From contig JBGVIT010000028.1 in assembly GCA_045128915.1 (NCBI GenBank), forward strand, positions 30,956 through 94,955: a DNA stretch of 64,000 nucleotides. The letters are read 5' to 3'. Of the stretch, positions 52,436 through 61,719 are shown in pieces. The DNA is from RGIG9115 sp045128915. GTDB lineage: Bacteria > Bacillota > Clostridia > UBA1381. Every line of letters starts with the position of its first letter. Position 1 is the first letter of the stretch. The notes beneath the pieces were generated by a model that had not been told where the DNA came from, searched no databases, and was given only the letters and a program-made list of their open reading frames with translations. Position numbers and translations under genes: made by a program.

Positions 52436-53026
52436 CTACTTAACTTCAACAACTTTAATCTTGTTTGGAGTTATTTTTAGTTGTTCTGTCGCAATTTCCT
52501 GAATTTTTGCTGCATCAGATTCAGTAAATTCGTCTTTTTGCACAGTTATATTCACGTTTTCTTCCGAAATATAAACACAGATTTTATCAAAACCTTTTGC
52601 TCTTGCAAGATTCTCAATTTTTACTTCATTCTGTACATCTTCTGAAATCTGCAGAATTCTATCTTGTGCCTTTTTTCGTATTTCGCTGTCAAAGCTTTCA
52701 TTTGCTGCTGTCTGGTTTAATATCTCTAAAGATTTAGCTCTTGACTCTTCACGCTCTGCATCGGCCTTTTCAAAATAGTTTTCATCCGATTGAACATTTT
52801 CTGTTACATTTTTTTCGGCGTTTGATTCTTCAACCTCTTCATCATTCATAACATATTTAGCCTCGCCAAGACGCTTGCCCGCCTCGACATAGCTCTCTCC
52901 GTCACGAACCGTTATGGTATCCTGATAATGCCAATTAATATAACCCGCCATTCCGACAAGCACCACCAAAGCAGCTGCAACTATTTCTTTTCTTCTCAAA
53001 ACCATCATCTTCAACATTCCTTTCAT
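52436..53026 (-). CDS. spoIIIAH: Stage III sporulation protein AH
   Basis: Mother-cell half of the SpoIIIAH-SpoIIQ channel that feeds the engulfed forespore. 196 residues: an N-terminal membrane anchor (about 12-30), a Glu-rich stalk, and a YscJ/FliF-like domain (ENLARAKGFDKICVYISEE). Last gene of a complete spoIIIA operon. A one-base gap separates it from spoIIIAG. Expression should be sigma-E, though no such promoter is identified. Confidence 0.93.
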   Translation of the reverse strand: MKGMLKMMVLRRKEIVAAALVVLVGMAGYINWHYQDTITVRDGESYVEAGKRLGEAKYVMNDEEVEESNAEKNVTENVQSDENYFEKADAEREESRAKSLEILNQTAANESFDSEIRKKAQDRILQISEDVQNEVKIENLARAKGFDKICVYISEENVNITVQKDEFTESDAAKIQEIATEQLKITPNKIKVVEVK

Positions 53027-53458
53027 CTATTCAGATTTATATACTCTGACTTTATGAGCCGGCAAATCAAGCGCAGCCTGAGCTGCCTCAGAAAGCTTGT
53101 TGCGCACATCAATACTTCCGGCACCTTCAGCAACAATTACTGCACCTTTAGCTCTGACTTCATCATCATTGTACTTCCCCGGTGCAGTGTAAGTTATCAT
53201 TGCAGATACTTTCCCGCAACCTTGTATTTTTGAAAGAATGACACAAAGCTGTTCTTCCTCAGTAGCTGATTTATTATGTACCGATTTATTTTGAGTTCCC
53301 GGGACAGTCATAAGTATTATTCCAATAATTAATATTATTGCGGCGATTAATTTATTCCTGCTATCGAATATTTTATCTAATTGCGGAATGAAATTTTTTC
53401 CGGAGAATACACCTTTTGAAGTAACTGTTTTATTTCCCTCTTTTTTGACTTTGTCCAT
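53027..53458 (-). CDS. spoIIIAG: Stage III sporulation protein AG
   Basis: Forms a ring of the feeding channel across the mother-cell membrane. 143 residues with one transmembrane helix (about 37-53) and a ring-building domain (CVILSKIQGCGKVSAMITY). Its ATG at 53458 has AAGGAG 8 bases upstream and overlaps spoIIIAF by 82 bases in another frame. This is unusually long but supported by the ribosome site. Confidence 0.93.
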   Translation of the reverse strand: MDKVKKEGNKTVTSKGVFSGKNFIPQLDKIFDSRNKLIAAIILIIGIILMTVPGTQNKSVHNKSATEEEQLCVILSKIQGCGKVSAMITYTAPGKYNDDEVRAKGAVIVAEGAGSIDVRNKLSEAAQAALDLPAHKVRVYKSE

Positions 53459-53844
53459 ACAGTAATCTCCTTAACACCCTCAATTTCGTATTTATTGTTC
53501 AATTCAAGTTGAACTTCAACGTTACATTCATTACCTAATTCCTGCTTTATACGTTGCTTTGCGTCTTCTGAAACTCTAATTTTCAACTCATCACACACAG
53601 CCTTTTTTTGAGCATTCATATCTAACTCGCTATTGTATGAATAATCGGAAAACAAATCAGTTGTTTTTAAATCATACACCGGAGAAACAATGACGCTCAT
53701 AATCATTATACCGGTAACAGCGTTGAGGTATTTTCTCCATTTTTCCGGCGATAACGTTCCCGCAACTGCTGATAAAACAGCTGCTGATATTACCATTATC
53801 AGATATCTTTGCATTATATACCTCCTATCATCCGGTTGCCGCAA
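53377..53844 (-). CDS. spoIIIAF: Stage III sporulation protein AF
   Basis: Channel component with two N-terminal membrane helices (about 12-58) and a soluble tail; 155 residues. The C-terminal 27 codons overlap spoIIIAG in another frame. No enzymatic motif is expected. Confidence 0.9.
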   Translation of the reverse strand: MRQPDDRRYIMQRYLIMVISAAVLSAVAGTLSPEKWRKYLNAVTGIMIMSVIVSPVYDLKTTDLFSDYSYNSELDMNAQKKAVCDELKIRVSEDAKQRIKQELGNECNVEVQLELNNKYEIEGVKEITVWTKSKKREIKQLLQKVYSPEKISFRN

Positions 53845-54823
53845 GAATAATACTTATGCAAATCAGGAACAAAACAGCAACAGTCGCAACCATACCAAAC
53901 AATACAGTTATAGTGCTGCTGACAGTAAGCAAAAGATTAGAAATTCTTTGGTCACAAACCGGTTCACATACAGCAGCGCTTAGCCTTACAACAAGAGCCA
54001 TGCATCCTATTTTTATGACAGGCATGGCGCATATTGTGCATAAAACAATAAGTCCGGCAGTACCCACAGAATTCTTCATAAGCTTACTTCCCGTAATGAC
54101 AGTTTCGAGAGTTTCAGACAAAAAACCTCCAACTACCGGCACAAGACTACCTACTGCAAATTTTACAGTTTTTGCGCCCACAGCATCGAGTGATGGAGCT
54201 GAAAAACCATAAATAGCACATACGCCGGTAAATAACGTAAACGAAAGCGCCAAAATCCACTTTGATACTGAACTCATTAATCTGCAAACGCCGGAAAGAC
54301 GTACATGGTCACCAAGATTATCCGCTACATTCAGTATCACCGCATAAGAAGCTATGGGCAATATACATTTGTGACAAATAAGGCTTACTACATATACCGC
54401 AGCTGATAAAATAGGATGAAACGCTGCAGCACTTACACTTTTTCCGGATGCTATTATTAAAGTTGCAAGCATTGGCGACAGCTTTGTAATAAAATCTGTC
54501 ATTTCACCGACTGCATCATTTGCATACTCTACACAAATGGTAAAGCATTTTATTGCAGTAGCTGCGGCGGCTCCGTAACATGCAAAAAAAGATACATTGC
54601 CTACATTACTGTTACTGTTCTTGCCAAATAGTGCAACAAGCGTTGACAAAATTCCGAGACAAAAGAATATAATTAAATATCCCGAAAGGTCATGAATCTG
54701 ACCTAACCCCATATCAATGATTTTTTTAAACAGTTCTACCGGATGTAGTTGAAAACTACCGTTACTTACTGACTCTGCTATTTTTTCAACAGAAAGTGTA
54801 ATACTACAACATACTGATTGCAC
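53828..54823 (-). CDS. spoIIIAE: Stage III sporulation protein AE
   Basis: A 331-residue multi-pass membrane protein (about seven to eight helices) of the spoIIIA channel. The start sits within the spoIIIAD end (20-base overlap) and the stop within the spoIIIAF start (17 bases). Family signature FITKLSPMLATLIIASGKSV and VVPVVGGFLSETLETVITG-like segments are clear. Confidence 0.93.
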   Translation of the reverse strand: MQSVCCSITLSVEKIAESVSNGSFQLHPVELFKKIIDMGLGQIHDLSGYLIIFFCLGILSTLVALFGKNSNSNVGNVSFFACYGAAAATAIKCFTICVEYANDAVGEMTDFITKLSPMLATLIIASGKSVSAAAFHPILSAAVYVVSLICHKCILPIASYAVILNVADNLGDHVRLSGVCRLMSSVSKWILALSFTLFTGVCAIYGFSAPSLDAVGAKTVKFAVGSLVPVVGGFLSETLETVITGSKLMKNSVGTAGLIVLCTICAMPVIKIGCMALVVRLSAAVCEPVCDQRISNLLLTVSSTITVLFGMVATVAVLFLICISIILAATG

Positions 54824-55196
54824 TTATACACACCTCCAAAAAACCATCAATTATCGGCATTGAAAGCAGCAAAATCATAATTTTACCCACCATTTCAAGT
54901 TTTAGCGCAATAGCGCTCTGACCTGCATCCTTACAGATTTCACTTCCAAGCTCTGTCATGTACGATATGCCAATAATTTTCAAGATGGCGGAAAAGTATT
55001 TTCTGTCAAGACCGCTTCTATCCATTATAGTTATTATCTGCTCGGTAATATTTCCGAGTGCACCTACCGCAAAAAACATCAAAACACACGCTGTTGTCAG
55101 CGCTACACAGATTGCAAGTTCAGGTCTGTATGCTTTTATAATTACAGAAAACATTGCACCTGAAACGGCTATTCCAACAAGCTGAAAAATATCCAT
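54804..55196 (-). CDS. spoIIIAD: Stage III sporulation protein AD
   Basis: 130-residue membrane protein with three to four helices. IIKAYRPELAICVALTT and GISYMTELGSEICKDAGQSA are typical of SpoIIIAD. It lies 15 bases after spoIIIAC and overlaps spoIIIAE. Confidence 0.93.
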   Translation of the reverse strand: MDIFQLVGIAVSGAMFSVIIKAYRPELAICVALTTACVLMFFAVGALGNITEQIITIMDRSGLDRKYFSAILKIIGISYMTELGSEICKDAGQSAIALKLEMVGKIMILLLSMPIIDGFLEVCISAISML

Positions 55197-55211
55197 AATA
55201 AGTCACCCAAA

Positions 55212-55406
55212 CTATAATCCGAAGATGTTTTTTACAAGGTCAAACAGCTCACCTATTTGCTGTACAATAATTACAAGTACAACCACAAGTCCTGCAATAG
55301 TAGTAAGAAGCGCTTGCTCCTCTCTGCCGGAACGGGCAAGAAGCTGATTAAGCACTGCAACAATTATTCCTATTCCGGCAACCTTGAATATTAAATCAAC
55401 ATCCAT
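55212..55406 (-). CDS. spoIIIAC: Stage III sporulation protein AC
   Basis: A 64-residue, two-helix membrane protein of the feeding channel. I choose ATG 55406 (AAGGAG 7 bases upstream), which gives MDVDLIFKVAGIGIIVAV, the normal SpoIIIAC start and length of about 66. A longer frame from 55517 would add a non-homologous N terminus. Confidence 0.93.
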   Translation of the reverse strand: MDVDLIFKVAGIGIIVAVLNQLLARSGREEQALLTTIAGLVVVLVIIVQQIGELFDLVKNIFGL

Positions 55407-55425
55407 ACAAATACTCCTTTCAGCG

Positions 55426-55926
55426 TTACAGCAAAACAAGAACCAAAAACGCTCCTGCAAGAACAGAACAACTGATATATACGGTTTGTTTAGTTTTGAA
55501 ATCCTCTTTTGCTTCATTTACTGATTCATCAAGCATCTTAAGGGAATAATCCATTTGTCTGAGTTGATTATGTATATCACACTTACCTATACCTGATGCA
55601 AAAATCCTAACCACAGCAATGTCCTCGCTCTTTAAAGAGTACATTTTTTTCGATTCATTAAACGCTTTTTCAAAAGCTGCTTGTCCGCCTAATTCTGAAA
55701 TATAATCAGCACATTTTATAAAGCAGATGTTTGAAAAATCATTACCCACTTTTTTGATAGTTCTCGGAAGAGGTGTCATTTTTAAAGAAATTTCCGTTCT
55801 CACCTTCTCAAACATCATTCTGAATTCCTTGAGGTAATGAAATCTTCTTTTCAGTTCCATGATTTTTAAAAAGCCAAAAAACAAACAGCTTATAATAATC
55901 ACTATACAACCCACAGTCTTATACAT
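55426..55926 (-). CDS. spoIIIAB: Stage III sporulation protein AB
   Basis: A 166-residue protein with an N-terminal transmembrane helix and a GspF-like helical domain (ELKRRFHYLKEF). ATG 55926 overlaps the spoIIIAA stop by 8 bases and has GAGG 6 bases upstream. A longer frame from 55965 is possible but would read through spoIIIAA. Confidence 0.92.
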   Translation of the reverse strand: MYKTVGCIVIIISCLFFGFLKIMELKRRFHYLKEFRMMFEKVRTEISLKMTPLPRTIKKVGNDFSNICFIKCADYISELGGQAAFEKAFNESKKMYSLKSEDIAVVRIFASGIGKCDIHNQLRQMDYSLKMLDESVNEAKEDFKTKQTVYISCSVLAGAFLVLVLL

Positions 55927-56821
55927 AAACAACCTCTTCAACAGTCCCCGGTCCTTTTTTATCACTAAGCACTATAATACATTTGAATTGCGATAAAATA
56001 TCTTTTGGTATTTCACGCCTCCAATCACCACAATGAGCTGTTGCAAAAACACTTACGCCTGACCTTGAGGCCGAGGAAATTACATCGGCATCAGCTGCAA
56101 AGTCAAACTCATCAACCGCAATAACTCGCGGCGACATTGTACGAAGCATCAATGTCATGCCATATCTTTTAGAACATCTGTCTATAATATCTGTGCAGCT
56201 ACCAACTTCAAAGCCCGGTATTCCCTCGCACACAGCACATATTTCTCCACGCTCGTCAATTACACTTATATTAATACCTCTGTCAGAAATCTGACGTACT
56301 AAATCTCTTAAAAAGGTTGTCTTACCGCAACCGGGACGTGAAACAATTAAAGTACTTTTAACTTGTCCATTATTTAAAATACCGTCAATCACTTCGTCAG
56401 CTACACCCATAACTTCTCTTGCAAATCTGTAATTGAGGCACGAAATATCTGTCATAAACTCACCATCAGCAGTCATAGTACCGCAAACGCCGACTCTATG
56501 TCCTCCGTATGCGGTGATGTAGCCGTTTTTTATCTCATCTGCATATGAATATATTGAAGATGATGTAAGAATTTCAACAGCATCTTCAATATCTTTCCTA
56601 CTTATAACAATTCCTTTATCCGCCTTTTTTGACAATTTACCAACTGATGTTATATAACTCTTTCCAAGCTTCCCCACCACACAAACAGGACGTGATATTC
56701 TGAGTCTGATTTCATATATGTCATCAGTATCAATACCAAAAAAATACCTTTTTAATCTCAGGGGCAAAAAATCAACGGGCGTGTCCCGAAGCGTTGCTGA
56801 CTGAGCGCTTACAATCATCAT
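55919..56821 (-). CDS. spoIIIAA: Stage III sporulation protein AA (ATPase)
   Basis: ATPase that drives the feeding channel, related to type II secretion motor proteins. 300 residues with Walker A VSRPGCGKTTFLRDLVR and DERGEICAVCEGIPG, then DEFDFAADAD as Walker B. ATG 56821 follows GGAGGAG; an adjacent ATG at 56818 is equally possible. It opens the spoIIIA operon. Confidence 0.95.
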   Translation of the reverse strand: MMIVSAQSATLRDTPVDFLPLRLKRYFFGIDTDDIYEIRLRISRPVCVVGKLGKSYITSVGKLSKKADKGIVISRKDIEDAVEILTSSSIYSYADEIKNGYITAYGGHRVGVCGTMTADGEFMTDISCLNYRFAREVMGVADEVIDGILNNGQVKSTLIVSRPGCGKTTFLRDLVRQISDRGINISVIDERGEICAVCEGIPGFEVGSCTDIIDRCSKRYGMTLMLRTMSPRVIAVDEFDFAADADVISSASRSGVSVFATAHCGDWRREIPKDILSQFKCIIVLSDKKGPGTVEEVVYV

Positions 56822-56910
56822 AGAAACTCCTCCAAAATGCATTAATTATTTTTATACTTCATTGTATTAGTCAGGTTTAAAAAATAGAACAAGCTTTAAC
56901 ATATTTTCTA

Positions 56911-56939
56911 TTGACAAATTTGTTATGATATTATAAAAT
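56911..56939 (+). promoter_or_regulatory. Sigma-A promoter of the DUF6062 gene
   Basis: TTGACA (56911-56916), 17-base spacer, TAAAAT (56934-56939). The gene starts 33 bases downstream. Confidence 0.6.
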
Positions 56940-56971
56940 TACCAATGTATATAAACGAAAGGAAAATTTAT

Positions 56972-57706
56972 ATGAAAGAAAAAATATACACTATTCCAAT
57001 AAACGAAAGCTTCGAACAAGACTGTGAATGTCCTTTTTGTTTTATAGAAAAAAATCTGGAAATTGATGCTGTAAATTACGCGCTTGGTGCTGCCATGATG
57101 GAACCTGATTACAGAATACTCTCAAACGAAAAAGGATATTGCAACAAACATTTTTCAATGATGCTATCTGCCGGCAACAAGCTCAGTCTTGCTCTTGTAC
57201 TTGAAACGCATCTTTCAGAAATCATAACTAAGATTGAACAACACTCTCATAAACTTGCACCCACCGGCAAAAAGAAGCTGTTTATGACCAAAAAAAACAG
57301 TACGGATTATTCTGTTTTAGTAAACGAATTAAGCAACACTCAAAAGTCTTGTGTAATATGTGATAAAATTTCAGAAACCATTGAAAGATATATTGATGTA
57401 TTCTTCTATATGTGGCAAAAAGACGATGAACTTAAGAATAAAGTTCTATCATCCAAAGGATTTTGCTTAAAGCATTTTTCCAAGCTGTGCGAAGCATCTC
57501 TATACAAGCTTAAAAATCCTGAGGATTTTATATCAACCATTTATAATCTTGAGATTGATAATTTAAAAAGAATCAGCGAAGATATTCATAAATTCACGCT
57601 TAAATTTGATTATCGAAACAAAGATATGCAATGGGGCACAGCGGAAGATGCACCTATACGTACTATCGAAAAACTAAGAGGTTATACAATACCGATTAAG
57701 GACTAA
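56972..57706 (+). CDS. DUF6062 family cysteine-rich protein
   Basis: A 244-residue protein with two CxxC...C.KHF-type units: CPFCFIEKN...GYCNKHFS and CVICDKISE...GFCLKHFS. This pattern suggests zinc binding. The family (DUF6062) is found in Clostridia with no known role. ATG 56972 follows AAAGGAAA; an in-frame ATG at 56945 is less likely. A ClC gene follows 16 bases later. Confidence 0.82.
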   Translation: MKEKIYTIPINESFEQDCECPFCFIEKNLEIDAVNYALGAAMMEPDYRILSNEKGYCNKHFSMMLSAGNKLSLALVLETHLSEIITKIEQHSHKLAPTGKKKLFMTKKNSTDYSVLVNELSNTQKSCVICDKISETIERYIDVFFYMWQKDDELKNKVLSSKGFCLKHFSKLCEASLYKLKNPEDFISTIYNLEIDNLKRISEDIHKFTLKFDYRNKDMQWGTAEDAPIRTIEKLRGYTIPIKD

Positions 57707-57722
57707 CGAAAGAAGGATAAAA

Positions 57723-58967
57723 ATGAATAAGAAACTACTTTTTAAACAATACTTATCAAACATTCTTGAGCTTTCATTTATTGCTCTTTTGGTAGGAATA
57801 GTTGGCGGTATAGTTGGAGGAGCATTCCACAAAGCCGTTGATATAGCAACTGAGTTCAGATGCGAAAACACAAATCTGATATACTTGCTTCCTTTAGGCG
57901 GTGTTTTGATTGTATTTATATACAGAATATTCAAGTTAAAAACCGATCCCGGAACAAACAGAATCTTAAGTTCTGTAAGAGGCGAAGAACAAATACCCAC
58001 TTCCATCGGTCCATCAATTTTTTTCGCAACAATTATAACACATCTTTTCGGTGGCTCTGCCGGTCGTGAGGGTGCAGCGCTTCAGCTTGGAGGAGCAATC
58101 GGTTCAGGTATAGGAAAAGCATTTAAGCTCGACAAAAAAATAATGCCTCTTGTAATACTGTGCGGTATGAGTGCCGTATTTTCTGCCCTTTTCGGAACGC
58201 CGCTTACTGCTGTTATTTTTTCAATAGAAGTATGTTGTGTGGGAATGATTTTTGAATCAGCTTTTATTCCCTGCTTTATTTCATCATACATAGCACTATA
58301 TATAAGTCATTTGTTTGGAAATCCGCCTGTAAGATTTTTAATTGAATACATACCTCAAACCTCTTTAACAACTGTTATTCAGGCTTCAATAACCGGACTT
58401 GCATGTGCAATGGTCAGCATATTATTCTGTCATGTTATGAGTTCCTCTCACAAACTGATACATTCTGCAATCAAAAATGATTATCTTCGCGCATTTGCAG
58501 GCGGAGTTGCAATCATTTTACTGACACTTATATTCAGGACATATGACTATAATGGCGCAGGAATGGATGTAATAAACAGAGCCGTAAGCGGAAAAGCTGT
58601 TTCATATGCATTTATTTTGAAAATTGTATTTACAGCAATAACAATAGGCGCAGGCTTTAAAGGCGGCGAGATTGTACCAACATTTTTTATAGGCGCAACC
58701 TTCGGCTGCGTTTTCGGACCAATAATAGGGCTCCCTGCCTCCTTTACGGCAGCACTTGGCATATGTACCTTATTTGCAGGAGTTGTTAACTGTCCAATAG
58801 CTTCGATAATCCTTGCAATAGAGCTTTTCGGAAGCAACGGAATACTGCTTTATGCAGCTGCTATTTTCACTTGTCACGCATTATCAGGTTATTGGGGACT
58901 GTATTCCGAGCAGAAAATCATGTTCTCAAAGCATTGCTTTGAAACATTAAATATGAGAACAAAATAG
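57723..58967 (+). CDS. ClC-family chloride channel/transporter
   Basis: A 414-residue membrane protein with about 10-11 helices. GGSAGREGAALQLGG (near residue 109-123) holds the gating/exchange glutamate (GREG) and GGEIVPTFFIGATFG the second selectivity motif. The first selectivity motif GSGIP is replaced by a TDPGTN-like segment. It may be a Cl-/H+ antiporter or a fluoride exporter type; the ion is not determined. Probably co-transcribed with the DUF6062 gene. Confidence 0.87.
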   Translation: MNKKLLFKQYLSNILELSFIALLVGIVGGIVGGAFHKAVDIATEFRCENTNLIYLLPLGGVLIVFIYRIFKLKTDPGTNRILSSVRGEEQIPTSIGPSIFFATIITHLFGGSAGREGAALQLGGAIGSGIGKAFKLDKKIMPLVILCGMSAVFSALFGTPLTAVIFSIEVCCVGMIFESAFIPCFISSYIALYISHLFGNPPVRFLIEYIPQTSLTTVIQASITGLACAMVSILFCHVMSSSHKLIHSAIKNDYLRAFAGGVAIILLTLIFRTYDYNGAGMDVINRAVSGKAVSYAFILKIVFTAITIGAGFKGGEIVPTFFIGATFGCVFGPIIGLPASFTAALGICTLFAGVVNCPIASIILAIELFGSNGILLYAAAIFTCHALSGYWGLYSEQKIMFSKHCFETLNMRTK

Positions 58968-59011
58968 TCTGTATAGAGTTTTATGCAAAACCACTATTTT
59001 CTTGTTTTTGC

Positions 59012-59040
59012 TTGACATACTGTGAGAATTTTTATATAAT
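59012..59040 (+). promoter_or_regulatory. Sigma-A promoter of alaS
   Basis: TTGACA (59012-59017), 17-base spacer, TATAAT (59035-59040), 56 bases before the alaS ATG. The leader is too short for a T-box. Confidence 0.7.
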
Positions 59041-59095
59041 TATTTAGTTGTATAATAAAAATATCAGGCTTAGCCACAACGAAAGGATAGATACT

Positions 59096-61717
59096 ATGGA
59101 ATACATGGGTTTGAATGAAATCCGAGAAAAATTCTTAAGCTTTTTTGAATCAAAAGGAATGCTTCGTCTTGGAAGCTTCCCTCTTGTTCCAAAAAACGAT
59201 AACAGCTTATTGCTTATAAATTCAGGAATGGCTCCTATGAAGAATTGGTTTACAGGCGCAGAAGAACCTCCAAGACGCCGCGTTACAACCTGCCAGAAGT
59301 GCATTCGTACTCCTGATATTGAAAGGGTTGGTAAAACAGCAAGACACGGCACATTCTTCGAGATGCTCGGAAACTTCTCTTTTGGTGATTACTTTAAGAG
59401 AGAAGCTATTACATGGGCTTGGGAGTTCTTTACTGAAGTAATGAAAATTCCGAAGGAAGTTCTTTGGATAACAGTTTATGAAGATGACGACGAAGCTCGC
59501 GATATATGGGTGAACGAAATCGGTGTTGATCCAGAGCGAGTAGTTAAAATGGGTAAAGAGGACAACTTCTGGGAACATGGAACCGGCCCTTGCGGACCTT
59601 GTTCAGAAATCCATGTTGACAGAGGCGAGCATTTATCTTGCGGACCTGATTGTAAAATCGGATGCGATTGCGACAGATTTATGGAAGTGTGGAATCTTGT
59701 ATTCACACAATTTGATAAGCAAGAAGACGGAACATATGAAAAACTTGCCCGTCCCAACATTGATACAGGAATGGGACTTGAAAGACTTGCGGCATATATG
59801 CAAGGTGTAGAAAACCTTTTTGAAGTTGATACTGTTCAGGACGTAATGAAGCACATATGCTCAATAGCAAATGTTGAGTATAAAAAGGATGCAAAAACTG
59901 ACGTATCTCTTAGAGTCATCACCGACCATATAAGAAGCACAGTTATGATGATTTCAGATGGCGTTATTCCCTCTAACGAAGGCAGAGGCTATGTATTAAG
60001 ACGTCTTTTAAGACGTGCTGCAAGACATGGCAAGCTTCTCGGAATAAACAAACAGTTCCTTAACGAAGTTGCGGATACAGTAATAGATGCATCAAAATCT
60101 GCTTATCCGGAACTTGAAGAAAAGAGAGAATATATCAAAAATATAATCAAGATTGAAGAAGGAAGATTTGACGCTACAATAGATAACGGTCTTGCTGTTC
60201 TTGCAGATTACATGAACAACAGTAACGAAATAACCGGCGAGCAAGCATTCAGACTTCATGACACTTACGGATTCCCTCTCGACCTTACTATTGAAATAGC
60301 AGAAGAAAAGGGACTTACAGTTGATGTAGATGGCTTTAACAAGGCTATGAACGAACAGAAAGCAACTGCACGTGCAAGTAGAAAAGACGGTTCAAGCTGG
60401 GATAGCGAAGCAAGCTTTGAATTTGAGAATGCAAAAGCTACTATATTTGCCGGATATGATACATTAGAGATTGAATCAGAGATTGTCGGAATTGCTTCTG
60501 AAAACGAAGTTTCTAACAGCATTTCTAAAGGTCAGACCGGTGTTATTGTTGTTAATACTACTCCCTTCTATGCAGAAATGGGCGGTCAGGCAGGCGATAT
60601 CGGAACAATCACATGCGGAAATTCAACTGCACAGGTAACAGACACTAAAAAGACCGGCGACGGAATATATATTCATGAAGTTATTATTGAAGAAGGCAGC
60701 TTTGAAAACGGCGACAAGGTTAAGCTTTCGGTTTCTAAAGCAAACAGAACTGCTATTGCAAGAAACCACAGCACAACACACCTTCTCCACAAAGCATTAA
60801 AAGAAACTCTCGGAACTCACGTTGCTCAGGCAGGTTCACTTGTTAATTCCGAGCATTTAAGATTTGACTTCTCACATTTTGAAGCAATGACAACAGAGCA
60901 GCTTGCAGAAGTTGAGGACAAGGTGAATTCAATGATTCTTGAAGCATTGCCCATAGTGACTCAGGAGCTTCCTATCGAAGAAGCTAAGAAACTCGGTGCA
61001 ACAGCTCAATTTGGCGAAAAATACGGCGATACTGTACGCGTAGTTTCAATGGGCGACTATTCAGTTGAATTCTGCGGCGGTACACATCTTACAAATACAG
61101 CTGAAGCCGGATTGTTTAAACTTATTTCAGAAAGCGGAGTTGCTGCCGGCGTACGAAGAATTGAAGCTGTAACCGGAGAAGGCGTAATCAGATATATCAA
61201 AGAAAAAGATAAACTTATAAATGATACCGCTAAGGTTCTCAAAACAAACCTAATCAACGAAATTGACAAAAAAGCAGAAGTTCTTGCATTCGAGCTTAAA
61301 GAAGCACAGAAAGAGCTTGATAAAATAAAGGCAACAATGGCTGCTGCAAAAGCTCAGGATATTATGGCAGGCGTGAAGCACATAGGAGAGATTAATCTCA
61401 TCACTGCTCAACTTGACGGGCTTACAGCTGATGACCTTAAGACAGCTGCAGACGAAACCAAAGAAAAGCTTGGCTGCGGAGTAGTCGTATTGGCATCTAA
61501 TACAGACGGTAAGATTTCATTTGTTGCAATGGCAACAAAGAGCGCAGTTGAAAAAGGAGCTCATGCCGGAAATATTATTAAGGAAATCACTCCTATCGCA
61601 GGAGGTCGCGGCGGCGGTAAGCCTGATATGGCTCAAGGCGGCGGCAAGGAAGCAAACAAAATTGATGACGCTTTGGCTCACGTTGATGACGTTATCAGTA
61701 GTCAGATAGGTATGTAA
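59096..61717 (+). CDS. alaS: Alanyl-tRNA synthetase
   Basis: Charges tRNA-Ala (and tmRNA). 873 residues with class II motifs, the editing site NHSTTHLLHKAL and FCGGTHLTNT, a Cys-rich zinc-like segment CGPDCKIGCDCDRF and a glycine-rich C terminus (GGRGGGKPDMAQGGG). ATG 59096 follows AAAGGATAG; an in-frame TTG at 59048 is rejected. nth follows 2 bases later. Confidence 0.97.
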   Translation: MEYMGLNEIREKFLSFFESKGMLRLGSFPLVPKNDNSLLLINSGMAPMKNWFTGAEEPPRRRVTTCQKCIRTPDIERVGKTARHGTFFEMLGNFSFGDYFKREAITWAWEFFTEVMKIPKEVLWITVYEDDDEARDIWVNEIGVDPERVVKMGKEDNFWEHGTGPCGPCSEIHVDRGEHLSCGPDCKIGCDCDRFMEVWNLVFTQFDKQEDGTYEKLARPNIDTGMGLERLAAYMQGVENLFEVDTVQDVMKHICSIANVEYKKDAKTDVSLRVITDHIRSTVMMISDGVIPSNEGRGYVLRRLLRRAARHGKLLGINKQFLNEVADTVIDASKSAYPELEEKREYIKNIIKIEEGRFDATIDNGLAVLADYMNNSNEITGEQAFRLHDTYGFPLDLTIEIAEEKGLTVDVDGFNKAMNEQKATARASRKDGSSWDSEASFEFENAKATIFAGYDTLEIESEIVGIASENEVSNSISKGQTGVIVVNTTPFYAEMGGQAGDIGTITCGNSTAQVTDTKKTGDGIYIHEVIIEEGSFENGDKVKLSVSKANRTAIARNHSTTHLLHKALKETLGTHVAQAGSLVNSEHLRFDFSHFEAMTTEQLAEVEDKVNSMILEALPIVTQELPIEEAKKLGATAQFGEKYGDTVRVVSMGDYSVEFCGGTHLTNTAEAGLFKLISESGVAAGVRRIEAVTGEGVIRYIKEKDKLINDTAKVLKTNLINEIDKKAEVLAFELKEAQKELDKIKATMAAAKAQDIMAGVKHIGEINLITAQLDGLTADDLKTAADETKEKLGCGVVVLASNTDGKISFVAMATKSAVEKGAHAGNIIKEITPIAGGRGGGKPDMAQGGGKEANKIDDALAHVDDVISSQIGM

Positions 61718-61719
61718 TC

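Noticed and set aside
53377..53458. Frameshift between spoIIIAF and spoIIIAG
   Set aside because: Both proteins are normal in length, and a good ribosome site precedes spoIIIAG. A true overlap is more likely.
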